Shown one piece after another: positions 51,006 to 62,030 of a stretch of DNA of 64,000 nt; position 1 is the first letter of the stretch; each line of letters begins with the position of its first letter. A program made the position numbers and the translations under genes. This DNA comes from Erpobdella octoculata (taxonomy: Eukaryota > Annelida > Clitellata > Hirudinida > Erpobdellidae): positions 11,813,774-11,877,773 of the forward strand of contig OZ022239.1 in the NCBI GenBank assembly GCA_963978895.1, in the 5' to 3' direction. Under the pieces are notes generated by a model, which was given only the letters and a program-made list of their open reading frames with translations, was not told the DNA's origin and did no database searches.

Positions 51006-52896
51006 AGAAACTGACTAGGGGAGAGTTGCCCTGAGTGTAACATTGCCTCAGAGCAGAAACAATTTTAAATGCGTTACAAGATGAATATTGAAATTATTAA
51101 CACATAATTTCCTATGTATGTTAGCAATTTCGCATAACGCGTCTGTCGCAGTGGCCAGTAATCAGCAGTTGCTAAAATTAGTGCGCGCAAGCGTGTAATA
51201 AAAGTTATTATGCAATTGTACACTGTCACTCCTAAAGATCAAAAGAAGTGGCGCTGCAATCGAAAAATAATAAACATAAAGGAAATGATGGGCGCAAACT
51301 ATATGTCTCTATGCCCATATCTAGAATTGTATACAAGTAAATTAAAAACGAATTTTTAAAACCAATGCTCTTATATGTAATTAAAACACAAATTTTTGCA
51401 ATCAATTTTTTCTTATATTACTCTTTTATTTTATATTAATTATATCGAAATTAATTAAAATTAACTAAATTAATTGACTTATTGTAAAACTAATAATTGA
51501 ATATTGCATTGTCTTCTATTTTGAGCATGTATGCAGAATTTGAAAAAAATCTATCATCAGGAAGTGACTCAAAAATTGAATGCAAGATTTGAAACAGACA
51601 GAGAAACAGAGACGACGAGTTAATAAAAGCATTGGTAAAAATATTGTTCATATATATGTTCTATAAATAAATGTATGTATATATTATTAAAAATCCTTTT
51701 TATAGTTGTACATAATGTCGCTTATTTCGAAATGACAGTCGATTAATCTTTTAAATTCATTAACTTGTTCGGCTTCTATGATTTTCGAAGGGAGGTTGTT
51801 CCAAATTGCAGTCGATCTGGTCAGGAAGAAATATTTTCTGCAGTTGCCGTTGAATCTTTGTGTTTCCAGTTTGAACTTGTGACCTTTTGTTCTTCTTTCT
51901 TCTGATATCTTTATATTAGAAAAACACAAACGTCCTTCTTTGTCTTGAATAAAATTGTAGAACATGATCAGGTCCCCTCTCAGTCTTCTGTACTTTAAAC
52001 AAGGAAGCTTCAAAATTCTCAACCTGTCTTCATATTTCAATCCCTTGCATGCCTTGACCATTTTTGTTGCTCTCTTCTGGACTCTTTCAATGGCTTCTAT
52101 GTCTTTTTTCTTCCATGGTGACCACACTCTGACTGCATACTCCAATCTGGATCTAACCAAAGCTTTATAAATCAATATAAAAGAACCTTTTGTCAAATCT
52201 TTAAAATTTCGTGAAATTATACCTAACAGTGAAAAACATTTTTTAATTATTTCATAAATGTGCTCTACAAATGTTAGTGAACTCTGGAATGTAACACCTA
52301 AATCTTTTATTTTGTCAAGAAAATTAAGTTCCACTCCTTCTATATTATATAGCCGACGATCATCTAATTGGCGTCCATATCTCACCGCAACACATTTACC
52401 AGCATTTAGCTTAATTTCCCATTTTTTACTCCAATCTCCTAATGAATTTAAACAGCTCTGCAATATCAATCGATCATCACTGCTTTTTAGTTTTAAATAT
52501 TTTGGCGTCGTCAGCGTACATAAACAGCTCCGCCGAGTTATTCTTAACTATTTCAAACATATCATTGACATAAATTATGTAAAGTAATGGCCCTAAAACA
52601 CTACCTTGAGGTACCCCACTTGTAACTTTAAATCTATTAGATGTGCTATTATTAACCTTAACACTACTTGTTTTGTTTGTTAAATAATCTTTAATCCAAT
52701 TAATTAAGCCTCCATTGACGCCATAATTTTCTAGTTTATCAATTAACTTTGCATGAGATACACCATCAAACGCTTTTTCAAAATCCGTATATACCACGTC
52801 TATTGTTTCCCCTTTATCTAATGCACTGCTCCACATATCCATCAATTTTAACAACTGAATTGTAGTTGACTTTCCTCTCGTAAAGCCGTATTGCCT

Positions 52897-53234
52897 GGAT
52901 CTTCTCCCTCCTATCTGTCATCTCTCGTTTAGCCATGCTCGTCGCTCCCTGCAAGGCGGCGTCTTCGTTCTACTAGCAGGGACGACTTCGTCTCTGTCCG
53001 GTCTCGTCTCCAATTTGGAAACAGAGCTTTCGCCATCTCTGGCCCAACTTACTGGAACAGCTTGCCTGTACACATTCGCCAATCTAAAGACGCTACTCAA
53101 TTTAAAACTAAATTAAAAACTTATCTCTTTAGTAAGTTCTTTGACTAGGAGATATTGTCGAACTGCGCGCTTTTGCGAAAGACTTGTTTTTTATAAGGGC
53201 GCGTTATAAATCTTACTTTGTATTGTATTGTATT
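52897..53234 (+). mobile_element. 5'-truncated LINE end inserted in the old LINE
   Basis: The insert is flanked by GTATTGCCT (52888-52896 and 53235-53243), an exact 9-bp duplication. It encodes the C-terminus NRAFAISGPTYWNSLPVHIR and LKTYLFSKFFD with a stop and ends in (GTATT)n. Because the tail repeat resembles the start of the duplication, the true target duplication could be slightly shorter. Confidence 0.88.
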
Positions 53235-54157
53235 GTATTGCCTATAATCTAGAAGCTTATTTCTATCAAAATGTAATATTAATTTATCCTTAATCAATGA
53301 TTCTAACAGTTTACAGCAGATACAACTTAAAGAGACTGGCCTATAATTACTTGCAGTATTTTTATCACCTTTCTTATAAACTGGCGTAATGATGGTATAC
53401 TTCCAATCATCAGGGACCATTTGAGCTTGCAGTGATTTGTTGTATAAATTGCTTAAATAGCTAGAAATAGAATTTTTACATTCTATCAGAACCCTTGAAA
53501 AAATATTATCTGGTCCTGCAGATTTGTATTTATTTATTTATTTAATTTATTAATTTTATTTTCGACCGCGTATTTGTTTATTATTACTTCCTCCATTATG
53601 TGGACAATAATATTATTGTTAATTGTGGGACTTATTTCTAGACTATCATTGCTTATATAAACGCTTTTAAAAAATTCAGCTAAACAATTTGCCATATCAA
53701 CGTCACAAGTTATAGTTGTTGCAGACCCGTTTATATCAGTTTTTATCATATATTCTAACTTAGCTTGACAGTTTCTGTTTTTATTTATATGTTGCCAAAA
53801 AACCTTAGGATTGGTCTTAATTTTTTTGGCCAATTTCAGTGTCTCAGCTTCTTTAATTTTATTAATTGATTTCCTTAATTTGTTTCTGATATTTTTAAAT
53901 TCTGCAAAAATATTATTATCTCTAGTTCGGATAAACTTTTTCCATAGTTTATTTTTTGTCCTGCATTGCTCAACCACATTTTTAGGTAATTTTCTTTTAT
54001 GGCACTTATATCTTAAAATTCTATCAGCATCAATGACAGGAATATAATTCCTAATAGCTTCATTCATTACTTGACAAAAGTAATGCCACATATTGTTAAC
54101 CGAGTCTTTACTTGCAACATTGTTATTTATTTCCGACTCATCACAGTACAGATTCTC

Positions 54158-54911
54158 GAATGTAGGACATTTCCCCCCCCCCCCGGACGTTTCCCCCCGC
54201 GGACATTTCCCCCCCGACAGACCCTAGGACATTTCCCCCCCCGGACATTCCCCCCCCCCCAAGGTAGGACATTTCCCCCCCTGTGGTTATGTAGTAGTTT
54301 TTCTAAGAAACACAAACACCTTTTAAAATTATTAAACATTTATTGGTTATTGGTTTGCCAGAGTTAAATATTGTTAAAACGAATAATGTGTCCTAGACCC
54401 TCTAGGACATCTTCCAATGTTTTTATGTTTTTTCGGCGTGCATCCGTTAGCGAAAAAAGAGCCGATTGAAGCGCCTTCGTCGATCGCTTCACTCTCTTGG
54501 CTGGTGGTTCTCCTCGAGCCTCCCTTAGGATTGAGGTTGACGCCATTGCTTCGTCCTAACCCTAACCCTAACCCTACATTTCTATGCAAAGAACGGCTGA
54601 AAATATCAAATGTTTTTGAAATGTCTTAGAAAGGGGGACTTAATCGAATGATTCGGCTTAATAAAATTGATTACATACAATTACTCATATGATACTGCCT
54701 CGATTTATATTATCTATACTATTATGCACTGAACTATTTAGGGGATAAATAAAAAATAATAAATGAAAAATAAAAGTATATTCTCTCTCCGGGGGGGGGG
54801 GGGAAATGTCTTACCCGGGGGGGGGAATTGTCCTACCCCGGGGAGGAAAACGTCCGGGGGGAGAAATGTCCGGGGGGGAAATGTCCGAGGGGGGGGAAAT
54901 GTCCGATCCTC
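54158..54911 (+). mobile_element. foldback/MITE-like element with G-run termini and internal telomeric repeats, copy 2
   Basis: Exact 9-bp flanks CAGATTCTC (54149-54157 and 54912-54920) mark the insertion into the old LINE, whose reading frame resumes across it. The left end GAATGTAGGACATTTCCCC and the right end (reverse complement GAGGATCGGACATTTCCCC) start arrays of GGACATTTCCCC units facing inward. The centre holds CCTAACCCTAACCCTAACCC (54558-54577) and GCACTGAACTATTTAGGGGA, both also found in copy 1. A 9-bp duplication would fit Mutator-like or Merlin-like transposases, but none is encoded. A 60-codon minus-strand ORF (54546-54364) has a basic PPAKRVKR patch and no known domain. Confidence 0.9.
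54364..54546 (-). CDS. 60-codon hypothetical ORF inside the telomeric-repeat element
   Basis: The ORF starts with ATG at 54546, has a stop at its end, and shows the basic PPAKRVKR patch (nuclear-signal-like) and a helical-looking C-terminal half. I do not recognise it, and copy 1 of the element has no counterpart. It could be a captured host exon, an element-specific sequence or chance. Confidence 0.3.
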   Translation of the reverse strand: MASTSILREARGEPPAKRVKRSTKALQSALFSLTDARRKNIKTLEDVLEGLGHIIRFNNI

Positions 54912-55679
54912 CAGATTCTCAATCAAATAATCGTTCATCAAATTATATTTTCCACTGTTAAAATCAAATTTGGATATATTGTTAATGGTTTTTGATTTAT
55001 AAAAATTTCTAATAAAGGAGAAATTTAACACACAATGATCACTTTTACCTAGTGGGGAATTATATACTAAATTTTTGATTAAATCGACGTCCTTGACTAG
55101 AAGCAAGTCTAGAATGGACTGCTTTTGAGATCCGCGACACCTTGTAGATTCCTTAATTAGTTGAGTTAAAAAATTATCATTTAAAAAGTTGATCAGTTTA
55201 TCTTCAGATGACTTAAAATTTGATTTGTAAGTATTATTTTTCCAGTCAACGTTTGGAAAGTTAAAATCTCCAATTAATAATTTTACTCCTATTTTAGATT
55301 GGAAAGCTTCTAACAGTAAAAATAAATTATTATTATTTTTTCTGCCTGAATTCTTCGGACTCCTATAGATGATAAGAATAAAAATATCAGGATTTTCATC
55401 TATTTCAATACACATATATTCAGTGTTGGGTAGGATTTGAAATCAAATGATTTGAAATCACGATTTCAAATCAAAATATTGATTTTTGATTTTTGATTTG
55501 AAATCATTTTGGAAAGTTTAATTATGATTTTGATTTGAAATCATTTTTTGACGATTTTCGATTTTATTTTAATATTCGAAAATCAAAATCATAACATATT
55601 TTTCCTATGCTGCTATTTCTATGCCAAGCCAACAATCGCTTTGAGCGGTAACTTATACAAATAGTTTTTAACAACATGG

Positions 55680-56815
55680 CAGATAAGATAAGATAACGTT
55701 TATTATAGTGGTTTAGAAGACTTTACGCCTATAGACAACCACTTCGAATTAAACATAATAATAAATAGAATAAAATAAAATAAATGAAAAATGATAATAG
55801 ATAAATAAACTAATAAAAAATAAGTAATTGCATAAAAATCAGTATCCATGCCTGGATAGCGCTACTTTAAAAGATGTGGTAGTCTCAGATGCTACAGTGT
55901 CATCGTCCAAGTCATTCTATATATTTACCACTCTAGAACTAAAAAAGCCTTTTTTATAGTCTTTTCTTGTTTTTTAAAAAGCTTGAATCTATGTCCCCTA
56001 GTGCTTTGAATCGGTGGTTGTTCAAAAAACATTGCTGGTGTTAAATCCTCTTTTCCTGTTATTATCTTGTAGGCTTCGATCAAGTCACCCCTACTTCTCC
56101 TTTTCTCTAGAGTTGTTAAGCCGCATTGTTTTAATCTTTCTTCGTAAGGTAACTGGCTTAAATGCTTAATCAACTTTGTAGCCCTCCTTTGTACCTTCTC
56201 CAACACTACGATGTCCTTTTTTAAAACAGGGCTCCAAGCTTGTACACAATATTCTAGATGTGATCTTACCAAACATTTGTATAGTCTGATAATTATTTCC
56301 TGGTTTCGACTTATTATTGTTCTCTTGACCAATCCTAAAATCTTATTGGCTCGCTTTGCTGCTTCCGCACACTGTCTTGATGGTTTGCCGCTATTGTGTA
56401 CTATAACTCCCAGATCTCTTTCCTCTTCAGATGTTTTCAACAATATTCCTCCCATCTCATACTGAAACTCTTGATTTCTATTACCCATGTGCATCACTGA
56501 GCATTTATCTACGTTGAACATCATTTGCCAGTCTAGGGACCATTGGTATATTTTTGCAAGATCTTTTCTTAAAATGTCGGCATCCAGCTCACACTCTACT
56601 TTCATGGATAACTTTGTGTCATCAGCAAATTTCGAGACCTTTGAACAAGTCCCTAAATCAAGGTCGTTAATGAACAGAACAAATAGTAATGGTCCCAAAA
56701 CGGATCCTTGCGGTACACCACTTTTTATGCTTTTGGATAGTATAGATTGCGATTTGAATTGCGTAAGAATGTGTAATTTGCCTTCCTTACTTGATGGTAA
56801 TTTTTTTAAATAACT
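55680..56815 (-). mobile_element. 5'-truncated CR1-like LINE inside the hAT
   Basis: Minus-strand reading from 56745: SGVPQGSVLGPLLF, FADDTKL, VDKCSVMHMGNRN, ERDLGVIVHNS, RSHLEYCVQAWSP and LEKVQRRATK, close to the intact LINE at 33327-36309. The frame breaks near 55925, and the 3' end is (TTATC)n at about 55680. The endonuclease and the first half of RT are missing. Confidence 0.9.
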
Positions 56816-57008
56816 AGCGGGAAAGGTGACAGAGTGGTAGCTAAGTGTGTTAATTGCGCTAAGTCAATTTCAGGATCAAAATTTTCTTCGTCATTTGAAG
56901 GTAACGTGCTATAATTATACTATAATAGATACGGTAAAACCGTACTTTCCTACCGAACAATTATTAAATCAAATACGTTGCTATCTTAATATGCCGAAAA
57001 CTCAAATG

Positions 57009-58210
57009 CAGAGATGTTGCGAGTACTTATGGTCCGAGTACAAGTACGAGTACGAGTACCATGGTGTCGAGTACGAGTACGAGTACCATGGTATTAAGTT
57101 ATCGAGTACGAGTACGAGTACGAGTACTGAGGTCTCGAGTACAAGTACGAGTACGAGTACAAGAAATTTTTAGCTAGTACTTTTCGAGTACTTTTTAAAG
57201 TAAACAAAATAATAGTTTTTTCTACATCAAAAAACTATTACATTTAAGAAACATTAGCGACGACTGTTTATATTCCGACATCTTAGCCCTATGGGGTCTT
57301 AAAATTATTCCGCCGTGGCTGAACTCCGCTGAACACACGTTCTACTGGTGAACTTGAAGCTCTGGAATACTTAAGGCACGAAATGCTGGGTGATACAGTT
57401 TGTTAAGGTCACTGGAATGATTCTGCCAAAACGTTAGTGCATCATCCACATCACCAGTGATCCTCATCTCAAGATATCTGGTCAACTGTGCATCGACATC
57501 AAGGCAGGTGTCATCTAACGCCGATGAATACTTGTGAAACAACTTTGACTTTTTAGCTGGTGGGGGTGACCCAGATGGCGGCACCAACGTAACAGCAGGT
57601 GACTGAGTAATGATGCCAAAAAGAGAATTAGTTGATTCAACAAAGAATTTAACCAGTTCTGAAAAAACACAACCAAATTTAAAAAATGCAAAATTGTGAC
57701 TGCAAAGTGCAAATATAAACGAATGTGATATGGAATTATTTAGAAATCTCTTAACAACAGTGGGTACAAGAAATTCAAATTCTAAATTATGGAAACTTTG
57801 ATGACTGTTAATAAGTGATTAGAAGAATAATGATACTTAAGCAGAAATAACAAAGAAAACTATTATCAAAAATTGGTACCTAGATATAAAATATATGTTA
57901 TACTAGAGTTCAGCAAGTATAAACGAAATACTATCCCAAACAACTGTTTAGTAAACAAGCAAACTTTTTTTAGAGAAGGTGTCGGATATGCGAGTACGAG
58001 TACGAGTACTTAGTGGAATAACGAGTACGAGTACGAGTACGAGTACTGAGTGGAATAACGAGTACGAGTACGAGTACGAGTACCAAGGTTCCGAGTACAA
58101 GTACGAGTACGAGTACCAAGGTTCCGAGTACAAGTACGAGTACGAGTACTTGAAAACGGTACTCGAGTTGTACTCGAGTACGAGTACGAGTACCAAGTAC
58201 TACATCTCTG
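57009..58210 (-). mobile_element. hAT nested in the hAT (GAGTAC-repeat family)
   Basis: CTCAAATG is an exact 8-bp duplication (57001-57008 and 58211-58218) and the ends are CAGAGATGT inverted repeats. Both subterminal regions are arrays of GAGTACGAGTAC. The minus-strand ORF at 57587-57342 contains LDVDAQLTRYLEM, WQNHSSDLNKLYHPAFRALS, a hAT transposase C-terminal segment. The rest of the transposase is lost. Confidence 0.92.
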
Positions 58211-59295
58211 CTCAAATGCAGTTGAATGTTGTTGATTTTAATATTTAAAGGATGAGCGTCCGTCATATCTGTGTCAGCTACTGCTGATGGACTCAAAAGT
58301 CAAAGCTTGGAACGAATTGGTAATGACTACGGCTACTATGATGACCAGTGTTCTTCACAGACCATCGGTACCTCTAACAATGTCTACAACATTAAGATAA
58401 AAATGATGAACTATTTATCGGATGTTGACAGCACTTTTGCCATTTTTAGTTCATATGAATTGATTAAAAAAGTGTTCATACGATATAATACAACACTGCC
58501 TTCGTCAGCTCCTGTCGAAAGACTGTTCAGTTTCGCCGGTTTAATTGAAACTCACAGAAGAAATAGTTTGACTAATTAAATATTTGAGAAATTGTTGCTT
58601 TTGAAGATGAATAAACTTTAGTCAGATTTAATTGTTTAAGTGATTTTAGATCAAATTGTATTAAAACATAATTTTATAGACAAAATTATGTTAAATTAAA
58701 CCATACCGTGTAATAATAATTTATAAAAAAAAAAGATTTTGATTTGATGATTTGAAATCATTTTTAAAAGTGATTTTGATTTGAAATCATTTTGTAATTA
58801 ATGATTTTGATTTTGATTTGAAATCATATTTTTCTTGACGATTTTGATTTTGATTTCAAATCATTTCAAAAATGATTTTACCCAACACTGCATATATTCA
58901 TTAAAATCTATTCCTAAATTTATAATTTGGCACTTAATATCATATCTAACATAACAAAATATACCTCTAAATCCTTTTTTCATAAAATTATATGAATGCA
59001 AATTAAAATTGTTTATCCAGAATTCGGATTCAATAAATTCATTTACATAATATTTACCACTTCCCCCATAACTCCTGCCCAGGACTCCATCACAGATTTC
59101 TGTGCCGATCCACCTGAAACCAAACCTTCAACCTTCTCTTTAAACAAACTAGACCACTCCTTTGTAGTCTTTTTGTTTTCATCCAAACTTTTCGTCGTGC
59201 TGCTCGTGAGATTATCAATTTTCAAAATTAATTCTTTAATTTCAATTGCCTGCTGTCCTGCTTTTCTATTGCTAATGCCATGTTCTCATTTTTTT

Positions 59296-59493
59296 TTAAA
59301 AACGTGTTATCTCTCTTATTTCATGAGCAGTTTCTCTAAGCTCATTATGTGTTGGCTGTAACTCTTTTATTTCTACCAGGATCTTCAAACTGTCCTCATT
59401 CGATTTTAAACAGCAGTCACAAAGCCGAAGACCAAGCACATCAGCAGGAGATGGGTTTTCTAAACAAATTTCTTTTTTATTTTTAGGAGGCAT
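59296..59493 (-). pseudogene. ORF1-like start of the old LINE
   Basis: The minus-strand ORF begins MPPKNKKEICLENPSP and has CDCCLK followed by a Glu/Lys-rich, coiled-coil-like stretch. It breaks by frameshift and resumes at 59225-59043 before the endonuclease. Its position upstream of the endonuclease, in the same orientation, suggests a LINE ORF1 remnant; the fusion to endonuclease may reflect an internal deletion. Confidence 0.5.
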
Positions 59494-59806
59494 AATTTAA
59501 ACAACCTTAATTGGAAATAACCTACACTAATATAATTTGTGACCGATAATACCAAGCTTATCGTCCACGAGCCTTTTACAAAACGTGTTTAAGCAAAGTT
59601 AGTTTTATTCTTAACAAGAATCGTTGCATTAATTGTAAGAATAAAAATAACACTTATCTTTGTATCTGAGAAGATCCACTCTATCGAAAATCTTCTAACT
59701 TCAAAATTGTTCTAACTTCGAAAATATTCTAACTTCGAAATTATTCTAAGTCGAATTCAGGGAAACCGCCACCACGAGCACAACCACGAGCGATGAATAA
59801 AAAAAA

Positions 59807-59810
59807 AAAA
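59807..59810 (-). terminator. RNA polymerase III terminator of U6
   Basis: A T run on the minus strand follows the conserved ATAT end of U6 and extends to about 59800. Confidence 0.7.
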
Positions 59811-59856
59811 ATATGGAACGCTTCACGAATTTGCGTGTCATCCTTGCGCAGGGGCC

Positions 59857-59896
<40 letters not shown>

Positions 59897-59913
59897 ACTG
59901 CCGAAGCGAGTAC
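59807..59913 (-). ncRNA. U6: U6 spliceosomal snRNA
   Basis: The minus strand from 59913 reads GTACTCGCTTCGGCAGTAC, then ATATACTAAAATTGG, the invariant ACAGAGAAGATTAGCATGGC with the catalytic ACAGAG box, CCCCTGCGCAAGGATGACAC and GTGAAGCGTTCCATAT, ending in a T run (RNA polymerase III terminator). The length is about 107 nt, as for animal U6. The 5' stem has GUAC paired with GUAC instead of the human GUGC/GCAC, a compensatory change that argues for function. No A-tail follows, unlike a retrocopy. Upstream, TATATAT lies at about -8 to -13, closer than the usual TATA position, so promoter activity is uncertain. Confidence 0.9.
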
Positions 59914-59941
59914 GATTATAATATATAATGAGACTGAAAAA

Positions 59942-59957
59942 ATCCGTCATTTTTGAC
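59942..59957. repeat. 16-base hairpin upstream of U6
   Basis: CCGTCATTTTTGACGG is a six-base-pair inverted repeat about 30-45 bases upstream of the U6 start. It may be chance, a MITE end or a promoter feature. Confidence 0.5.
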
Positions 59958-61115
59958 GGGCTAATTCTAGTTTGAAATAATAATTAAATCGCTTTGAAAA
60001 CTATTAAATATTGTTTTGGTGGCTGAACAGCTGTTACATTTTTCATCAGAAGGTCTTTTATCTTTTGAAATAATAATACTTTTAGTTAAATCTGCTATCT
60101 ATAGCTGTTTGTTAACTGCTTATGAGTTAAAATTACAATCTCTAAAACTGACTATTGCTTGTCCTGGTTGAAATTATTTGCGAGTTGGCATGGCTGGCAT
60201 TTTGTAACTATGAAGCTATTCAAGGATCCACAAACCTTTTTTAGGCACCCCTCATAAACGTGTTCCAGTTTCTTAAAAATTGCAAATGGTATTGTTTTTG
60301 GTTTACAAAGCACTAGTTCATTTCTGATTTGAATGAATTTAATATCCAATTCTAAATGCTTAGGACAGCCGGATTCTGGTTTGAATAGCAAATTTATTTC
60401 AAGACTGGTTTCCTACAAGCTGTTTTAAGTTATAAGATGTCTACCTCAGTAGCGGATTTATTAAACCAATATAGGCCAGTACAACGGGGTGGAACTCAAC
60501 TTTTTAAGTTACTTTTGTCTGGGTTTTTGTTATGTTGTGCGCCTTAAATGTTTTACAGTTTAAATAAATCTGAGACCCATAAAACTCAAAGGGCGTCTAT
60601 TAAAATTATTACTCTATTCAGGGCCAGAGGCAAGAATCTACCGAGAACAAAACCAATCCAGTGCAGTCCCGGATTAAGCCAGCGCGGGGCCTGTAGCAAA
60701 TTCTATCAAGGGGCCCTAAGACTGTTTTAGGTTAGGTACTTATCGAGTTTATGGTATTAAATAAAGCAAAACTGTTACAAACAAACTTTTCTTGATTTAA
60801 TTATGGCAAAGTTATAAATAATGCTGTTGAAATCGACTTCTCAGAGTAAATCATGTTCAATATTCATTGAAGTGCGGTGCGAAACATGATTTTTGGTATG
60901 ACCAGCGGATAGAAAAATTAAATTATAGTTCATCATTTTGATGCAAATATTTTCTTCTTAGTAATTGGGAGTTGTGACTTTATGACTAAATCTAATATAT
61001 AAATAATACTTTTTTATGGTCAGAAAACCTACACTACCAGCAACATTACATTAAAAAAATTTAATAGGATACTAAAAAAATTGTATTGACAGCTTTATTT
61101 ATTTAAAAACTAGAT
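59958..61115. other. no gene seen; possible hAT end near 60664
   Basis: CAGTCCCGGATTAAGCCAGC followed by GCGGGGCC at about 60664, and CAGTAGCGGATTTATTAAAC near 60444, resemble hAT termini, but I cannot pair them. The minus-strand ORF at 60152-60391 has no domain I recognise. Confidence 0.4.
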
Positions 61116-61369
61116 CAAAGGTGTACATGGGTTGGATTGATCCATGTGTTAGGCTGAGTTGTCCAATTTTTTTTAAATATACGTGGGCTGGGTTAAGATG
61201 GGTTGGGTTGAAATCAAATTTAAATAATTTTTTTCTTTATAAAATGACATTTTAACTGTGGGCTGGGTTAAAAATGTTAACTTTTCACGTGGGTCAGATT
61301 GGGTTGGGTTGAGTAAGTAATGGATTGAGCTGGGTTGGGTTACCGAAATTGAACCCATGTCTACCTATG
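61116..61369. mobile_element. hAT MITE (TGGGTTGGG family), short copy
   Basis: Left end CAAAGGTGTACATGGGTTGG and right end (reverse complement CATAGGTAGACATGGGTTC) are imperfect inverted repeats. The flanks AACTAGAT and AGCTTGAT match at 6 of 8. It belongs with the element at 229-730. Confidence 0.7.
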
Positions 61370-61739
61370 AGCTTGATTAATTAGTCCATGAAGAGATCTG
61401 CATGAAACTTGGCAAGGTTAAAAGACTTTAGACAGAAAATTATCAATGTTTGAAAATCTCTAAAACCAGCGATTGTCCGCTCAGCAGTAGTTGTCCAGTT
61501 CTGTAAATGAGCTTTTAAACCGGCTGGTAATCGCATTTGCGTGGTCGGCTACCGGCAAGGTCGACGCTTATAAGTAGAGTCGGTCAGGAGATCTCGACGC
61601 CCAACTTCAGAAACTCAAAAATGCGACTCGGTGCAACAGACGACCAAACGGAATGGATTGAAAGTTTTGTCGAAGGAGTAAACAAGCTTGCGGGCACTTA
61701 TGTTTCCTACCCAGAGTTTCGTTGTGAAAAAACAGTTTA
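61370..61739. other. no gene recognised
   Basis: A plus-strand ORF starting near 61621 (MRLGATDDQTEWIESFVEG) runs into the repeat at 61740. It has no domain I recognise and may be a transposon relic. Confidence 0.4.
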
Positions 61740-62030
61740 CGGAAAGTTCGTCCCCGGCTTTTCGCCCCCGTCTTTTCGCTCCCATTTTTTCGCCCCCGTC
61801 TTTTCGCCCCCGGGAAAATTTGCCCCTGGGAAGTTTCGTTCCCGGTTTTTCGCCCCTGGGAAAGTTCGCCCCCACGCTTTTCGATCCTGGGAAAGTTCGC
61901 CCCCGGTTTTTCGCTTCCGGTTTTTCGCCCCCGTTTTTTCGTCCCCAGTTTTTGGCTCCCAGTTTTTTGTCCATGGAAAAATTTGCTTTCGGCTTTTGTC
62001 CCCAGTTTTCGCCCCGGTTTTCATGCCTGA
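61740..62030. repeat. TTTTCGCCCCCG minisatellite
   Basis: About 20 degenerate copies of a 12-16-base unit such as TTTTCGCCCCCGGGAAAG. The Phe/Pro/Arg/Lys-rich ORFs across it are artefacts. Confidence 0.88.

Larger units (their letters stand above)
55421..58890 (+). mobile_element. hAT transposon inserted in the old LINE
   Basis: CATATATT is an exact 8-bp duplication (55413-55420 and 58891-58898). The ends are CAGTGTTGGGTA inverted repeats. Subterminal DNA at both ends is packed with GATTTGAAATCATTTT motifs. On the plus strand near 58490-58570 the reading TTLPSSAPVERLFSFAG and RRNSLTN is the hAT dimerization motif. The element contains a CR1-like LINE (55680-56815, minus) and another hAT (57009-58210). 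Confidence 0.93.
51650..59500 (-). mobile_element. old CR1/jockey-group LINE split by three later insertions
   Basis: On the minus strand, four segments belong to one LINE: 59500-58899 (ORF1-like start and endonuclease N-part), 55420-54921, 54157-53244 and 52896-51687. Motifs in order are the RGIFCYVRYDIKC strand, IYRSPKN, LLIGDFNFPNVDW, KSDHCVL, ASNYRPVSLSC, YTDFEKAFDGVSHAKL, TSGVPQGSVLGPLL, YADDAKIF, then LVRSRLEYAVRVWSPW and ERVQKRATK. Interruptions: a hAT at 55421-58890, a telomeric-repeat element at 54158-54911 and a LINE end at 52897-53234. A frameshift near 52475 and a (TTTA)n expansion near 53530 also inactivate it. The reading frame resumes across each insertion when the target duplication is counted once. 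Confidence 0.9.

Noticed and set aside
52918..53100. Minus-strand ORF that looked like a small protein
   Set aside because: It is antisense to the LINE C-terminal insert with its own target duplication.
56847..57173. 108-codon plus-strand ORF with Ser/Thr and Tyr/Glu repeats
   Set aside because: Its second half is the GAGTAC array, and the first half is flanking hAT DNA without a recognisable domain.
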